A stretch of DNA of 64,000 nt from Ketogulonicigenium vulgare WSH-001 (GCF_000223375.1 NC_017384.1:2696001-2760000), one strand, 5' to 3'; shown: positions 23,379 to 32,169, counted from the stretch's first letter. Numbers and translations are program-made. Notes: generated by a model not told the origin, from the sequence alone.

Positions 23379-23828
23379 TCAGTTAGAAAGCAGCGGGGAT
23401 CGATCATCCCGCCACATGCGAAGATAAGTATGAATCGCGGCCGGAAAATAGGAAGCCTGCGGATTGTGAAGTAACGGTAACATATGGCCGCACCACGTGA
23501 CAGACCGCGGGGGAGGTAGACGTTCAGTCTCTGCCTGATCCATCGCAATGGCAAGGACAACGCGCGCACGCGGGGTATGCGGTGCGTGCATGATGCCGAC
23601 GCCGCGTGCCTCGATCAGGCCGGTCAGACGTTCGGGGCAGGTGGCGCGCAAACCCTGCGCGCTGCCGGTGACGATCGTGCGGTCATCGGCCACAAGGCTG
23701 GCCCCCAGCGCAATCAACTGCAAGGCGAGCGCGGACTTGCCGCTGCCAGAGGCGCCCGTCAGCACAACTGCGCGCCCATCAATCGCGACGCAGCTGGCGT
23801 GGAGAATCATCGAGAGCGGCTTGGGCAT
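23379..23828 (-). CDS. hprK: Truncated-type HPr kinase/phosphorylase
   Basis: This 149-residue protein has the catalytic C-terminal domain only, as in other alphaproteobacteria: P-loop GASGSGKSALALQL near residue 25 and ADDRTIV next to it, with the ARGVGIMHAP segment later. It phosphorylates HPr on Ser45. I use ATG 23828 (MPKPL); ATG 23810 is an alternative. The usual upstream neighbours chvI and chvG are absent; the next gene is divergent pckA. Confidence 0.9.
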   Translation of the reverse strand: MPKPLSMILHASCVAIDGRAVVLTGASGSGKSALALQLIALGASLVADDRTIVTGSAQGLRATCPERLTGLIEARGVGIMHAPHTPRARVVLAIAMDQAETERLPPPRSVTWCGHMLPLLHNPQASYFPAAIHTYLRMWRDDRSPLLSN

Positions 23829-23975
23829 CGCGCGAATCAACCTTCCGTTGCCGCAGGGCCTTGCGGCGAAAGGGTGCGGTTTGGCTATAAAAAATGACCA
23901 ACGCGTCTTTTTGGCAAGCTGCCATAAAAGGCAGGTCGGCAAAATACTGCAAGCGGTTCAGGTTTAGCGTCGGAC

Positions 23976-23991
23976 GTTTGCGCTAACGCAA
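23976..23991. promoter_or_regulatory. LacI/GalR-type dyad upstream of pckA
   Basis: GTTTGCGCTAAC (23976-23987) has central CG symmetry with one mismatch and overlaps the dyad TTGCGCTAACGCAA ending at 23991. It lies 85 bases before pckA and 148 bases before hprK. It resembles the site before pykA (10214-10225). PckR, a LacI-family regulator of central metabolism in rhizobia, is a plausible analogue. Confidence 0.5.
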
Positions 23992-24075
23992 CTTTAAGCG
24001 GCTATTCAGCCCAGATTCTCACATGCTAAGCACCGCTTGCGAGTTTTAAGCATATCCATTTGAAGGAACAGAACT

Positions 24076-25674
24076 ATGGATCAGGGGCGCGTCAACCCGT
24101 CGATGAAGCTTGAACAACAGGGCATCAGCGGGCTTGGCCAGGTCTATTATAACTTGCTTGAGCCCGACCTTGTGAAAGCTGCAGTGCAGCGCGGCGAGGG
24201 CGAATTGGGCCAAGGCGGCACGGTGCTGGTCAATACCGGCAAATTCACCGGCCGCTCGCCCAAAGACAAGCATGTGGTCGCCACCCCCGGTGTCGAGCCC
24301 CATATCTGGTGGGACAACAACCGCCGGATGGAGCCCGAGGCCTTTGATCGTCTCTATGCCGATATGCTGGCCCATATGAAGGGCCGTGATTTCTTTGTGC
24401 AAGATCTGTTCGGTGGCGCCGATCCCGCTTACCGTCTGGATGTGCGCATGGTGACCGAGCTTGCCTGGCACGGCCTGTTCATTCGCCACCTGCTGCGTCG
24501 CCCGACCAGTGCCGAAGTTGACGCCTTTGTGCCCGAATTCACCATCATCAACGTGCCCAGCTTCCGCGCTGATCCTGAACGCCACGGCTGCCGTTCGGAT
24601 ACGGTGATCGCGCTGAACTTTGAGAAAAAGCTGATCCTGATCGGCGGCACCGAATATGCGGGCGAGAATAAAAAGTCCGTCTTTACCCTGCTGAACTACA
24701 TCCTGCCCGAAATGGGTGTGATGGCGATGCATTGCTCGGCCAACCATGCGATCGACGATCCCGAAGATTCGGCGATCTTCTTTGGCCTGTCGGGCACCGG
24801 CAAGACGACGCTTTCGTCCGATCCGGCGCGCGTGCTGGTGGGCGATGACGAACACGGTTGGTCGGATAACGGCATCTTCAACTTTGAAGGTGGCTGCTAT
24901 GCGAAAACGATCAATCTCTCGGCCGTGGCCGAGCCCGAGATCTACGCCACGACCAAGAACTTCGCGACCGTGATCGAGAATATGGTCTACGATCCCGAGA
25001 CCAAAGAGCTGGATTTCACCGACGCGAAATACACCGAGAATATGCGCTGCGCCTATCCGCTCGAGCAGATTTCGAACGCGTCCAGCACCGGTCTGGCCGG
25101 CGCGCCCAAGAATGTCATCATGCTGACCTGTGATGCCTATGGCGTGCTGCCGCCCATCGCCCGTCTGACCCCTGCGCAGGCGATGTATCACTTCCTGTCG
25201 GGCTTTACCTCGAAAACGCCGGGGACCGAGCGCGGCGTCGTTGAGCCCGAGCCGACCTTCTCGACCTGTTTCGGTGCGCCGTTCATGCCGCGCCGTCCCG
25301 AGGTTTACGGCAAGCTGCTGCAAGAAAAGATCGGCCAATATGGCGCGACCTGCTGGCTGGTGAACACCGGCTGGACCGGTGGTTCCTATGGCACGGGCAA
25401 GCGGATGCCGATCAAGGCGACCCGCGCGCTGCTGACGGCGGCGCTGGACGGCTCGTTGAACGATGTCGCGTTCCGCAAAGACCCGAACTTCGGCTTTGAG
25501 GTTCCGGTCGCCGTGCCGGGCGTTGATGATGCGCTGCTGGACCCGCGCCAGACCTGGGCGGATGCGGCGGCCTATGATGCCAAGGCCGCACAGCTGGTCG
25601 CGATGTTCTCGAAGAACTTCGAGAAATACCTGCCGTTCATTGACGAAGATGTGAAAGCCGCAGCCATCGGCTAA
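24076..25674 (+). CDS. pckA: Phosphoenolpyruvate carboxykinase (ATP)
   Basis: This 532-residue enzyme decarboxylates oxaloacetate to phosphoenolpyruvate with [15 protein letters not shown] is near residue 55, the kinase P-loop [11 protein letters not shown] at about 239-249, and [18 protein letters not shown] follows as the metal/oxaloacetate region. Length is typical of ATP-dependent enzymes. GAAGGAAC precedes ATG 24076. It is the gluconeogenic counterpart of pykA and probably under a common LacI-type regulator. Confidence 0.97.
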   Translation: MDQGRVNPSMKLEQQGISGLGQVYYNLLEPDLVKAAVQRGEGELGQGGTVLVNTGKFTGRSPKDKHVVATPGVEPHIWWDNNRRMEPEAFDRLYADMLAHMKGRDFFVQDLFGGADPAYRLDVRMVTELAWHGLFIRHLLRRPTSAEVDAFVPEFTIINVPSFRADPERHGCRSDTVIALNFEKKLILIGGTEYAGENKKSVFTLLNYILPEMGVMAMHCSANHAIDDPEDSAIFFGLSGTGKTTLSSDPARVLVGDDEHGWSDNGIFNFEGGCYAKTINLSAVAEPEIYATTKNFATVIENMVYDPETKELDFTDAKYTENMRCAYPLEQISNASSTGLAGAPKNVIMLTCDAYGVLPPIARLTPAQAMYHFLSGFTSKTPGTERGVVEPEPTFSTCFGAPFMPRRPEVYGKLLQEKIGQYGATCWLVNTGWTGGSYGTGKRMPIKATRALLTAALDGSLNDVAFRKDPNFGFEVPVAVPGVDDALLDPRQTWADAAAYDAKAAQLVAMFSKNFEKYLPFIDEDVKAAAIG

Positions 25675-25690
25675 AACCAACCAAATAAGG

Positions 25691-25726
25691 GGCTCGGCGG
25701 CGGAAACGCGCCGGGCCTTTTGCTTT
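25691..25726 (+). terminator. Terminator after pckA
   Basis: GGCTCGGCG and CGCGCCGGGCC form a stem (25691-25717) with a GT pair, followed by TTTTGCTTT (25718-25726). Confidence 0.8.
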
Positions 25727-25785
25727 GCGGCTTTACAAACACACCCTGCTGCGGATGCTGAACCTGCATAGAGTAGGAGATGACA

Positions 25786-26268
25786 ATGCGTATTGCCGCC
25801 CAACTACTTACAGGTCTTGCCCTTGCTGCGGGGCTTGCCGCGCCCGCCATGGCGCAAAGCCAACGCAACACCGCAGGTGTTGATATCGGCGCTGTCTGCC
25901 CCTCGGGCTTCACCAGCACCGCAACCGCCGCAACAGTGCCGGTTCTGGCCTGGACCGACCATGTTCCCGCATCGCCGGGTTTTGGTTTTGCGACACGCGC
26001 GAATGTGAACGTGCCCGCAGGCAGTGGTGATCTGGTGCTGACACTGACCCGTCCGACGCTGGACGGCGGCACGACGCAGGAACAGTTCCGCCAACAGATC
26101 AATGGTCAGGGCGTCTCGGCCTTTGCCTATACATTCGCGACCCCGGACGAGACGGTTGCTGGCACCTGGCGCCTTGTGGCCGAGGCGGGCGGCGCGCAGA
26201 TCTATACGGCTGAGGTCACCGTCTATACGCCCGGCGCGAACGACTCGCTGATCGCAAGCTGTTCCTGA
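25786..26268 (+). CDS. Secreted protein, possibly DUF3859-like
   Basis: The 160-residue precursor has a signal peptide ending near AAPAMAQ (about residues 1-24). The mature part is a beta-rich domain with PGFGFATRANVNV and GTWRLVAEAGG, resembling DUF3859 domains of unknown role. The single disulfide is likely between the two remaining cysteines (VCPSGF and ASCS). I start at ATG 25786, which has AGGAG at proper spacing; the ATG at 25780 is too close. Periplasmic location is inferred. Confidence 0.65.
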   Translation: MRIAAQLLTGLALAAGLAAPAMAQSQRNTAGVDIGAVCPSGFTSTATAATVPVLAWTDHVPASPGFGFATRANVNVPAGSGDLVLTLTRPTLDGGTTQEQFRQQINGQGVSAFAYTFATPDETVAGTWRLVAEAGGAQIYTAEVTVYTPGANDSLIASCS

Positions 26269-26288
26269 TACAGGATTAGCGCACGGGA

Positions 26289-26930
26289 TTAGCGCACTGG
26301 CGACATCAGCGCGTTATCCAGCGTGCAGTCACGAATGACATCCGCGCCGCATTGGCGCGGATCAAGGTCGCGGGTCAGACAGATCCGCACCTCTTGAATG
26401 CGGCCCGCGCGGCAAGTGATCGTGATTTGATCTGCCAAAAGCCCCTGATTTTCCTGCATAAACGCGTCTTCGACCAGTGATGCGGGCAGTTCGATTGGGC
26501 GTTGGAGCCGCTCGAATGCCGTGGGCTTTGCAATGCTGTCATAGGCGCTGCGGGCAAGGGCAAAGTAATCGCGCGGCGGCAGGCCCGCGCAGGCCCCGTG
26601 TTTGTTCCATTGATACCATGCCAGGCCGGATGTCCCCATGATATCCGCCATAGCGGCCGTTTGCGCGCGGCTGGGGGGCGTATAGGCGCTGTGGCAATCC
26701 TGCGGCCAGCCCCGTTCATATTGCGGCCACAGCCCGTGCAGGACCCACCCATGCGTGCCGTCGCATTGCGGCGAGGCGCTGGCATCGCCCTCCAGCGCGC
26801 ACCAGGTGGGCGACCATGACAGCGCCATCACGTAATAGTCGAAATCACCTGCCGTGCCGCGCTGCTGCGCCTGTACGGGCAGCGCGAGGGTCATCAGCAG
26901 CATCAGGACGCGCAGCAGGGGTCTGGACAT
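26289..26930 (-). CDS. Secreted ribonuclease T2 family protein
   Basis: The 213-residue precursor has a signal peptide (residues 1-21) and RNase T2 motifs CAS I HGLWPQY (His65) and CAS II WYQWNKHGAC (Lys110, His111). The CAS II glutamate of the classic enzyme is Gln107 here, so catalysis may be altered or this is lineage variation. Cysteines at 44, 56, 79 and later fit the disulfide pattern. It would degrade periplasmic RNA. ATG 26930 is used because earlier in-frame starts are not signal-peptide-like. Confidence 0.87.
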   Translation of the reverse strand: MSRPLLRVLMLLMTLALPVQAQQRGTAGDFDYYVMALSWSPTWCALEGDASASPQCDGTHGWVLHGLWPQYERGWPQDCHSAYTPPSRAQTAAMADIMGTSGLAWYQWNKHGACAGLPPRDYFALARSAYDSIAKPTAFERLQRPIELPASLVEDAFMQENQGLLADQITITCRAGRIQEVRICLTRDLDPRQCGADVIRDCTLDNALMSPVR

Positions 26931-26994
26931 TTTGGGCTTTCCTTGGGGCACGGGGCTGACTATAGATGCTGAAAGCCCCCTGACAACACGTCTT

Positions 26995-27012
26995 GGGCCG
27001 GTTAACCGGCCC
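26995..27012. promoter_or_regulatory. Perfect 18-bp palindrome upstream of trcR
   Basis: GGGCCGGTTAACCGGCCC reads the same on both strands. It lies 45 bases before the trcR ATG, within the promoter region shared with the divergent RNase T2 gene. No loop is possible, so a dimeric DNA-binding protein is the more likely reader. TrcR itself is a candidate for autoregulation. Confidence 0.45.
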
Positions 27013-27057
27013 GCCCCTTTCCGGGGCAGGGGAGAGAATTGTTTGACGAGGTGCCTT

Positions 27058-27801
27058 ATGGCTGACAAACCGATCATGGCGCGGGCCACTGCCGTCTGGC
27101 TGGTGGACAACACGACGCTGAGCTTCAAGCAGATCGCCGATTTCACCGGCATGCACGAGCTGGAAATTCAAGGCATTGCCGATGGTGATGTGGCAACGGG
27201 CGTCAAAGGTTTTGACCCGATTGCCAACAACCAACTGGCGGCCGAGGAAATCGCAAAAGGCGAAGCCAGCCCGCTGCACAAGCTGAAGCTGAAATTCAAC
27301 CCCGCCGCCGTTGGCGAGGAAAAGCGCCGCGGCCCGCGTTATACCCCGCTGTCCAAGCGTCAGGATCGCCCCGCAGGTATCCTGTGGCTGGTGAAATTCC
27401 ACCCGGAACTTGCCGATGCGCAGATCGCCAAGCTGATCGGCACCACCAAGCCGACCATCCAGGCCATCCGCGAGCGGACGCATTGGAACATCCAGAACAT
27501 CGACCCGATTGACCCGGTTGCGCTGGGCCTGTGCCGTCAGTCCGAATTGGACGCTCAGGTGCAGAAGGCGAACGAGAAGAAGGCCCGCGAAGGCGGCACG
27601 ATGACCGATGATGAGCGTCGCAAGCTGCTGTCGACCGAGCAGAGCCTGTCGATGCCTGCCGAGCCGCGCATCCCCAGCGCGATTGCGGGTCTCGAGACCT
27701 TCTCGCTGTCCGAGAGCAAGGCAGAAGAGGCGCTGGATGCAGATAGCTTCTTTAACCTGCCCGCAGGCGGCGACGATGATGACGAAGACGACGACCGCTA
27801 A
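27058..27801 (+). CDS. trcR: TrcR-type cell-cycle regulator (DUF1013)
   Basis: This 247-residue protein matches DUF1013 proteins of alphaproteobacteria, described as cell-cycle transcriptional regulators. It has an N-terminal helix-turn-helix segment (MADKPIMARATAVWLVDNTT ... LSFKQIADFTGMHELEIQ), a second HTH-like part (DAQIAKLIGTTKPTIQAIRE, about residues 120-140) and an acidic tail GGDDDDEDDDR. The detailed targets are not known from sequence. ATG 27058 is the only good start. Confidence 0.85.
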   Translation: MADKPIMARATAVWLVDNTTLSFKQIADFTGMHELEIQGIADGDVATGVKGFDPIANNQLAAEEIAKGEASPLHKLKLKFNPAAVGEEKRRGPRYTPLSKRQDRPAGILWLVKFHPELADAQIAKLIGTTKPTIQAIRERTHWNIQNIDPIDPVALGLCRQSELDAQVQKANEKKAREGGTMTDDERRKLLSTEQSLSMPAEPRIPSAIAGLETFSLSESKAEEALDADSFFNLPAGGDDDDEDDDR

Positions 27802-27818
27802 GGTTCGCGCCTAAATGA

Positions 27819-27853
27819 AAACCCGGCAGAGTGATCTGCCGGGTTTTTTTTTA
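27819..27853. terminator. Terminator between trcR and opgH
   Basis: AACCCGGCAGA (27820-27830) and TCTGCCGGGTT (27835-27845) form an 11-bp stem with loop GTGA, followed by TTTTTTTT. The opgH stop (27851-27853) overlaps the T-tract on the other side, so it serves trcR on plus and opgH on minus. Confidence 0.9.
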
Positions 27854-29596
27854 TTGTGCTGGGTGTGCCGCCCATTCATCGCAGATCGCCTGATGGCGGG
27901 TGACGATAGGGGGCTGCGCGCGTTCTTGCGGGACGCTGAACAGCGCGGTGCGGCTGGGGCGCGACGACCACATGATGATCAGCGGCGCGGCGATCATCGG
28001 AAGGCCCACCGGCAATAGCCATGGCACAAGTGCGGGGGTCAGCCAAATGGCGGCGATCAGGCCCACAATGCCGGTCAGGCTGATCCAATTGCTGGCGGCC
28101 CAAGCATCACGCAGATTCAGACGGCCATCGCCCCTGTTGTTCGGTGGCCAGCCGCCGTCACGCCCCATCAGCACCTGTATGACGGATCGGGTCTGATACA
28201 TCAAAAATACCGGCGCCATTAGGCTAGAGGACAGCAGCTCGGCCAATGCCGAAAGGCCCGCCAGCCCTGCGCCGCCAAAGCCGCGCGTGCGGCCCGTCAG
28301 CGCGGCTTTCAACCACACCAGCATCTTTGGCATGATCAAAAGGCCAATGACCCCGACCGCAAGGCCAATCGCCTTGGATGTCTGGTCTGGCGGCAGCACC
28401 GGGAATTGCCAGTATTCATTGGGGTAGTAGTTCGGCTGGTTTGTCGCGGTCAGCGGGGCCAGAATGCTGGCGATAATGAAGGCCAGCCAGAACAGTGGCG
28501 AGATATAGGCCAAAATGCCCTGCAAAAAGGTGAACCTGCTCCAGCCTTTCAGGCCGGGGGCCAGGATCAGCTTGCTGTGTTGCAGGTTGCCTTGGCACCA
28601 CCGGCGGTCACGCTTGGCATGATCGACGATATTCTCGGGGCCTTCCTCGTACGAGCCGCCCAGATCGTCATCCAGACGCACCGTCCAGTTGTTGCGCGCC
28701 AGCAGCGCTGCCTCGACATAATCATGGCTGAGGATATGGCCGCCAAAGGGGGCTTTGCCGGGCAGCACGGGCAGGCCGCAGCTTTCGGCAAAGGCGTTGA
28801 CGCGCGTGATGGCGTTATGGCCCCAGAACGGCCCGGTGCGGCCCTGTAGCATCGCCTGGCCGCGCGCGAATACCGGCGAGTGGAAAGCGGCGGCAAATTG
28901 CTGCCCGCGCCCAAAGCGGGATTTCGCGTTCACGATCTGTGGCAGCGTCTGGATCAGGCCCATATCGGGCGCAGCCTCCATCCGGCGGGCGAGGGCGACG
29001 ATCGTCTCGCCTTCCATCAGGCTGTCAGCGTCCAAAATCACCGCGAAATCATAGGCCGCGCCAGAGGTCGCGATAAAGCTTTCGATATTGCCGGCCTTTT
29101 TGCCGCTATTCTCGTCGCGGCGGCGATAGAACATGCGGCCATGGCCGCCCCGCACATCCAGCAGGTGGTGAAACCAGACCCATTCCTGCGCGGCGCGTGC
29201 GTCATCGCGCGTGTCGGACAGAATGGCGATGTCAAAGCTGGCGCCATAGCCGGTGGCCTGCAGCGATTCATCCATCGCGGCCAGACGGGCAAAGGTCTCG
29301 CGCGGGTCCTCGTTATACATCGGCATCAGCACGACGGTGCGGGTGCTGAGAGGGCCGCTTGTCTCGGGCTGCTTTGGCGCGCGCGTCAGAAGGCCAAGGA
29401 AGGCGCCGGACGCGCCAATCGCCAGCCAAGCGGTCGAGATAAAGATCAGCCCCGCGCGCAGGATATCGAACGCGTCGATCCCGTCAGAGGCGCCGAACTG
29501 CAAAAACAGGTAAAAGCCTCCACCCCCCGCGACCAATGCCGCGAGGATTTGAAAGCCACGGCCTGCGGCCAAAAGCCAAAGCCTGAACGCATCCAT
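27851..29596 (-). CDS. opgH: Glucan glucosyltransferase OpgH (MdoH)
   Basis: This 581-residue inner-membrane family-2 glycosyltransferase has the catalytic domain with VVLMPMYNED, DADSLMEG (DxD) and the product-binding RRWCQGN (QxxRW-type motif) in the middle. Several membrane helices flank it. It polymerises the osmoregulated periplasmic glucan backbone from UDP-glucose. It is shorter than the 847-residue E. coli enzyme, consistent with other Rhodobacteraceae. The gene follows opgG and a small opgI-position gene; no opgC succinyltransferase gene is next door. Confidence 0.92.
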   Translation of the reverse strand: MDAFRLWLLAAGRGFQILAALVAGGGGFYLFLQFGASDGIDAFDILRAGLIFISTAWLAIGASGAFLGLLTRAPKQPETSGPLSTRTVVLMPMYNEDPRETFARLAAMDESLQATGYGASFDIAILSDTRDDARAAQEWVWFHHLLDVRGGHGRMFYRRRDENSGKKAGNIESFIATSGAAYDFAVILDADSLMEGETIVALARRMEAAPDMGLIQTLPQIVNAKSRFGRGQQFAAAFHSPVFARGQAMLQGRTGPFWGHNAITRVNAFAESCGLPVLPGKAPFGGHILSHDYVEAALLARNNWTVRLDDDLGGSYEEGPENIVDHAKRDRRWCQGNLQHSKLILAPGLKGWSRFTFLQGILAYISPLFWLAFIIASILAPLTATNQPNYYPNEYWQFPVLPPDQTSKAIGLAVGVIGLLIMPKMLVWLKAALTGRTRGFGGAGLAGLSALAELLSSSLMAPVFLMYQTRSVIQVLMGRDGGWPPNNRGDGRLNLRDAWAASNWISLTGIVGLIAAIWLTPALVPWLLPVGLPMIAAPLIIMWSSRPSRTALFSVPQERAQPPIVTRHQAICDEWAAHPAQ

Positions 29597-29599
29597 CCT

Positions 29600-29797
29600 T
29601 TAGCTGCGGGCCCCGGATATATGTTTTCCAAAGCGCAGCGCCATTTGTGCCCATTCGGCCAAGGTCTCACGCAGGCTACGCTGCGTGGGAACCAGCACCT
29701 GACGGGGCATGGCAAGGGGGGCCACCGGGGGCAGCGCATTGAACTGCGCCTCGGCTTTGGTGGTGTCCATCGTATTCACGTCCATCAGATCTTTCAT
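29600..29797 (-). CDS. opgI: Small OpgI-position protein between opgG and opgH
   Basis: A 65-residue soluble protein starting at ATG 29797, whose start overlaps the opgG stop (ATGA) and whose stop lies 3 bases before the opgH start. In Rhodobacter sphaeroides a small ORF called opgI occupies this place in the opgGIH operon. Nothing in the sequence reveals its role; it has ETLAEWAQMALRFGKH near the end, possibly helical. Assignment rests on position, not on similarity I can show. Confidence 0.6.
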   Translation of the reverse strand: MKDLMDVNTMDTTKAEAQFNALPPVAPLAMPRQVLVPTQRSLRETLAEWAQMALRFGKHISGARS

Positions 29798-31404
29798 GCG
29801 CGCACCCATTGATACAGCCACACTTCAGACAACTTGCGATCATAACCTGCGAAATGGGCAGACAGCTCGACAGGTCCATCGCCGGTCGGGGTCACATCCA
29901 ACACAAGGCGCCAGTCGCCATTGGCGGCAAGTCTCTCGTGATGCATATGGGTGGTCTCGCCGCCCGTTACATGGACGACGGCTTCAAAATTTTGGTCATC
30001 GGCGGGAAGCCGCGCCATCATGCCGCCGCGGAAGTCGATCACGAACTTGCGCGAGGCACCGTCATGTTCCACACCCGACACGCCACCGTGACCTGCGCGC
30101 ATTTCATGCACATAGGCCAGATCGGCATCCGGATTCTCGGGCAGGGCGCCCCAGATCAGATCATAGCTGAATTCCAGCGCGTCACCGGCGCGGGCCGGGG
30201 CCTCGGGCACCCAGAAGGCGACGATATTGTCATTGGTTTCCAGATCGGTCGGGATTTCCAGCAGGCGGACGTAGCCCTTGCCCCAATCACCGCGCGGCTG
30301 CACCATGATCGAGGGGCGACGCTCGTAATAAGCCTCGGCGTCTTGGTAATTTTCGAAGTCGCGGTCGCGCTGGATCAGACCAAAGCCGCGCGGGTTTTCT
30401 TCGCCAAGGAAGCTGCCCGACAGGCGCGGCGGGTTGTTCAGCGGACGCCACAGCACATCGCCGCCGTTGCGGATCAGCTTTAGCCCGTCGCTGTCATGCA
30501 CGCTGGGGCGGTAGTCGTCGAATTCAGCGCGGTTCTTTTCCGAATAAAGGAACATGCTGGTCAGCGGTGCCACACCCAGAACCGAAACATCGCGGCGCAT
30601 GTACAGGCGCGCCGTCACGCCGATGACGGTATCTTCGCCGGGGTTGATTTCGAACCGATAGGCACCGGTCAGGCTGACGCTTTCCAGCGCGGCATAGACC
30701 ACGATGCGCGACGGGTCCGTGCCGCGATCGATGTAGAACCGCGTGAAGGTCGGGAATTCCTCGCCCTCAGAGGCACCGGTGTTTACAGCCAGGCCGCGCG
30801 CGCTGGCGCCATAGCTGTTGCCGCGGCCAAGCGCGCGGAAATAGCTGGCGCCCAAGAAGGCGATCAGCTCATCCATAATGTCGGGACGGTTCAATGCGTA
30901 ATGCAGACGGAAACCCGCAACGCCCGGCAGATCGAAATGCTGCGGCACGCGGGCCGCAAGCTCGCCGCGATATTCGAAATCGTCGCTCGAGAAGATCATC
31001 GGGCGGGCCTCTTCTCCCGTCACCTCGAACATGCGCACGGGCGAGGGGAACAGCCAGCCCATGTGAAAGCTATGGATCTGGAAAGGCAGATGCTCGGCCG
31101 CGCCGCGTGCACGTTCCGGCAGGAAATTGATCGCGCGATAATCGTCATAGGTCAGCGTATTGAGGAAACCATCATCCACCGTCTCAACCACATGGGGTTG
31201 GGTGGCGAGGGTCCGCATCTCATCGCTGAGGCGATCAAAGCTGAACGGCATGGGGCCATCTGGCAGATCACCCGAGGCCTCTTGTGCGAATACACCAGAG
31301 GCCAGCGGCAGGATCATTGCCGACAGGGCCGTGCTTTTCAGCAAGTTGCGACGGGTCATGAAGGGAAGCAGGGAGTTAACCTGGGAGGTGGTCGGCGTGG
31401 CCAT
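29794..31404 (-). CDS. opgG: Periplasmic glucan biosynthesis protein OpgG/OpgD
   Basis: This 536-residue precursor contains the MdoG domain: FSFDRLSDEMRTLA, DFEYRGELAARVPQHFDLPG, and the later RDRDFENYQDAEAYYERRPS. It acts in the periplasm on glucan branching or release. The signal region (TRRNLLKS ... GVFAQ) resembles a Tat signal (S/T-R-R-x-x-L-K), unlike the Sec signal of E. coli OpgG and like OpgD. I start at ATG 31404; ATG 31356 (MTRR) is an alternative. It is first in the opgG-opgI-opgH operon. Confidence 0.9.
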   Translation of the reverse strand: MATPTTSQVNSLLPFMTRRNLLKSTALSAMILPLASGVFAQEASGDLPDGPMPFSFDRLSDEMRTLATQPHVVETVDDGFLNTLTYDDYRAINFLPERARGAAEHLPFQIHSFHMGWLFPSPVRMFEVTGEEARPMIFSSDDFEYRGELAARVPQHFDLPGVAGFRLHYALNRPDIMDELIAFLGASYFRALGRGNSYGASARGLAVNTGASEGEEFPTFTRFYIDRGTDPSRIVVYAALESVSLTGAYRFEINPGEDTVIGVTARLYMRRDVSVLGVAPLTSMFLYSEKNRAEFDDYRPSVHDSDGLKLIRNGGDVLWRPLNNPPRLSGSFLGEENPRGFGLIQRDRDFENYQDAEAYYERRPSIMVQPRGDWGKGYVRLLEIPTDLETNDNIVAFWVPEAPARAGDALEFSYDLIWGALPENPDADLAYVHEMRAGHGGVSGVEHDGASRKFVIDFRGGMMARLPADDQNFEAVVHVTGGETTHMHHERLAANGDWRLVLDVTPTGDGPVELSAHFAGYDRKLSEVWLYQWVRA

Positions 31405-31440
31405 CTGTTTACAGAAACCTAAGTTTGGGTAAAGCACCCG

Positions 31441-31459
31441 GCTCCGGACCCGCCGGAGC
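31441..31459. other. Hairpin upstream of opgG
   Basis: GCTCCGG and CCGGAGC form a perfect 7-bp stem around ACCCG. It lies 37 bases before the opgG start. Without a T-tract it is more likely a leader structure than a terminator. I see no gene in the rest of 31460-31638. Confidence 0.4.
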
Positions 31460-31650
31460 ACCGCCTGCGGGGGTCATGGAAGACCGCATTGCTTCTTCAT
31501 TTACACGGCCAATTTTGGCTTGCAAGAGGGTGAAATCAAGGCTTTCGCTGTGTCAGATATGCGCGCCTTGCATAGCATAGCGGCATCTTGCCTATCCTTA
31601 TGGGTTTTATAAGAATATTTCTGCTCAACGCGTCAATTATGGGACTGAAA

Positions 31651-32169
31651 ATGCGCATTTTAGATGGAACCGAATCCGATCTGCCCGCCATCGTTGCGAT
31701 TTTTAATGATGCAGTCGTTAACACAACCGCAATCTGGAGCGACGTTCTAGCCACGGTTGAGGCTAGAAAGACCTGGATGGAGCAACGCCGGGCGGGGGGA
31801 TTCCCGGTGTTTGTGGCGAAAAATGAGGCAGATGAGGTGGTGGGATTCGCCAGCTATGGCCCCTATCGCCCCTTTGATGGCTTTCGCCTGACGGTCGAGC
31901 ATTCGGTCTATGTCCGCCCCGATCAGCGCGGCAAGGGCGTGGGCGGCAAGCTGCTGGATGCGTTGATCACCCATGCGCGGGGCGCGGGGCTGCATGTGAT
32001 GGTGGGCGGGATCACGGCGGATAACGCCGCCTCGATCACGCTGCATGAACGGCGCGGCTTCCAACAGGTCGGGCTGCTGCCGCAGGTCGGCGTCAAGTTC
32101 GGGCGCTGGCTGGATTTGGCGTTTTTACAGTTGAAACTGGATGATCTGCCGCATCCGAAAGCGGATTGA
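31651..32169 (+). CDS. GNAT N-acetyltransferase, MddA/Pat-like
   Basis: This 172-residue protein has the GNAT fold: acetyl-CoA-binding RPDQRGKGVGGKLLD (R/Q-x-x-G-x-G/A) at about residues 90-104, HSVYVRP before it and NAASITLHERRGF near the C-terminus. It resembles methionine-derivative and phosphinothricin acetyltransferases (YncA/MddA). The natural substrate is probably an amino-acid analogue. ATG 31651 (MRILDGTE) gives the family N-terminus; an upstream ATG at 31639 exists. Confidence 0.85.
   Translation: MRILDGTESDLPAIVAIFNDAVVNTTAIWSDVLATVEARKTWMEQRRAGGFPVFVAKNEADEVVGFASYGPYRPFDGFRLTVEHSVYVRPDQRGKGVGGKLLDALITHARGAGLHVMVGGITADNAASITLHERRGFQQVGLLPQVGVKFGRWLDLAFLQLKLDDLPHPKAD

Noticed and set aside
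23829..24075. Possible small gene between hprK and pckA
   Set aside because: No frame has both a start with ribosome site and any recognisable sequence; the interval is better read as promoters with a dyad.
24046..25803. Long open frame antisense to pckA
   Set aside because: It covers an unambiguous gene with conserved P-loop residues; the composition is that of a shadow frame.
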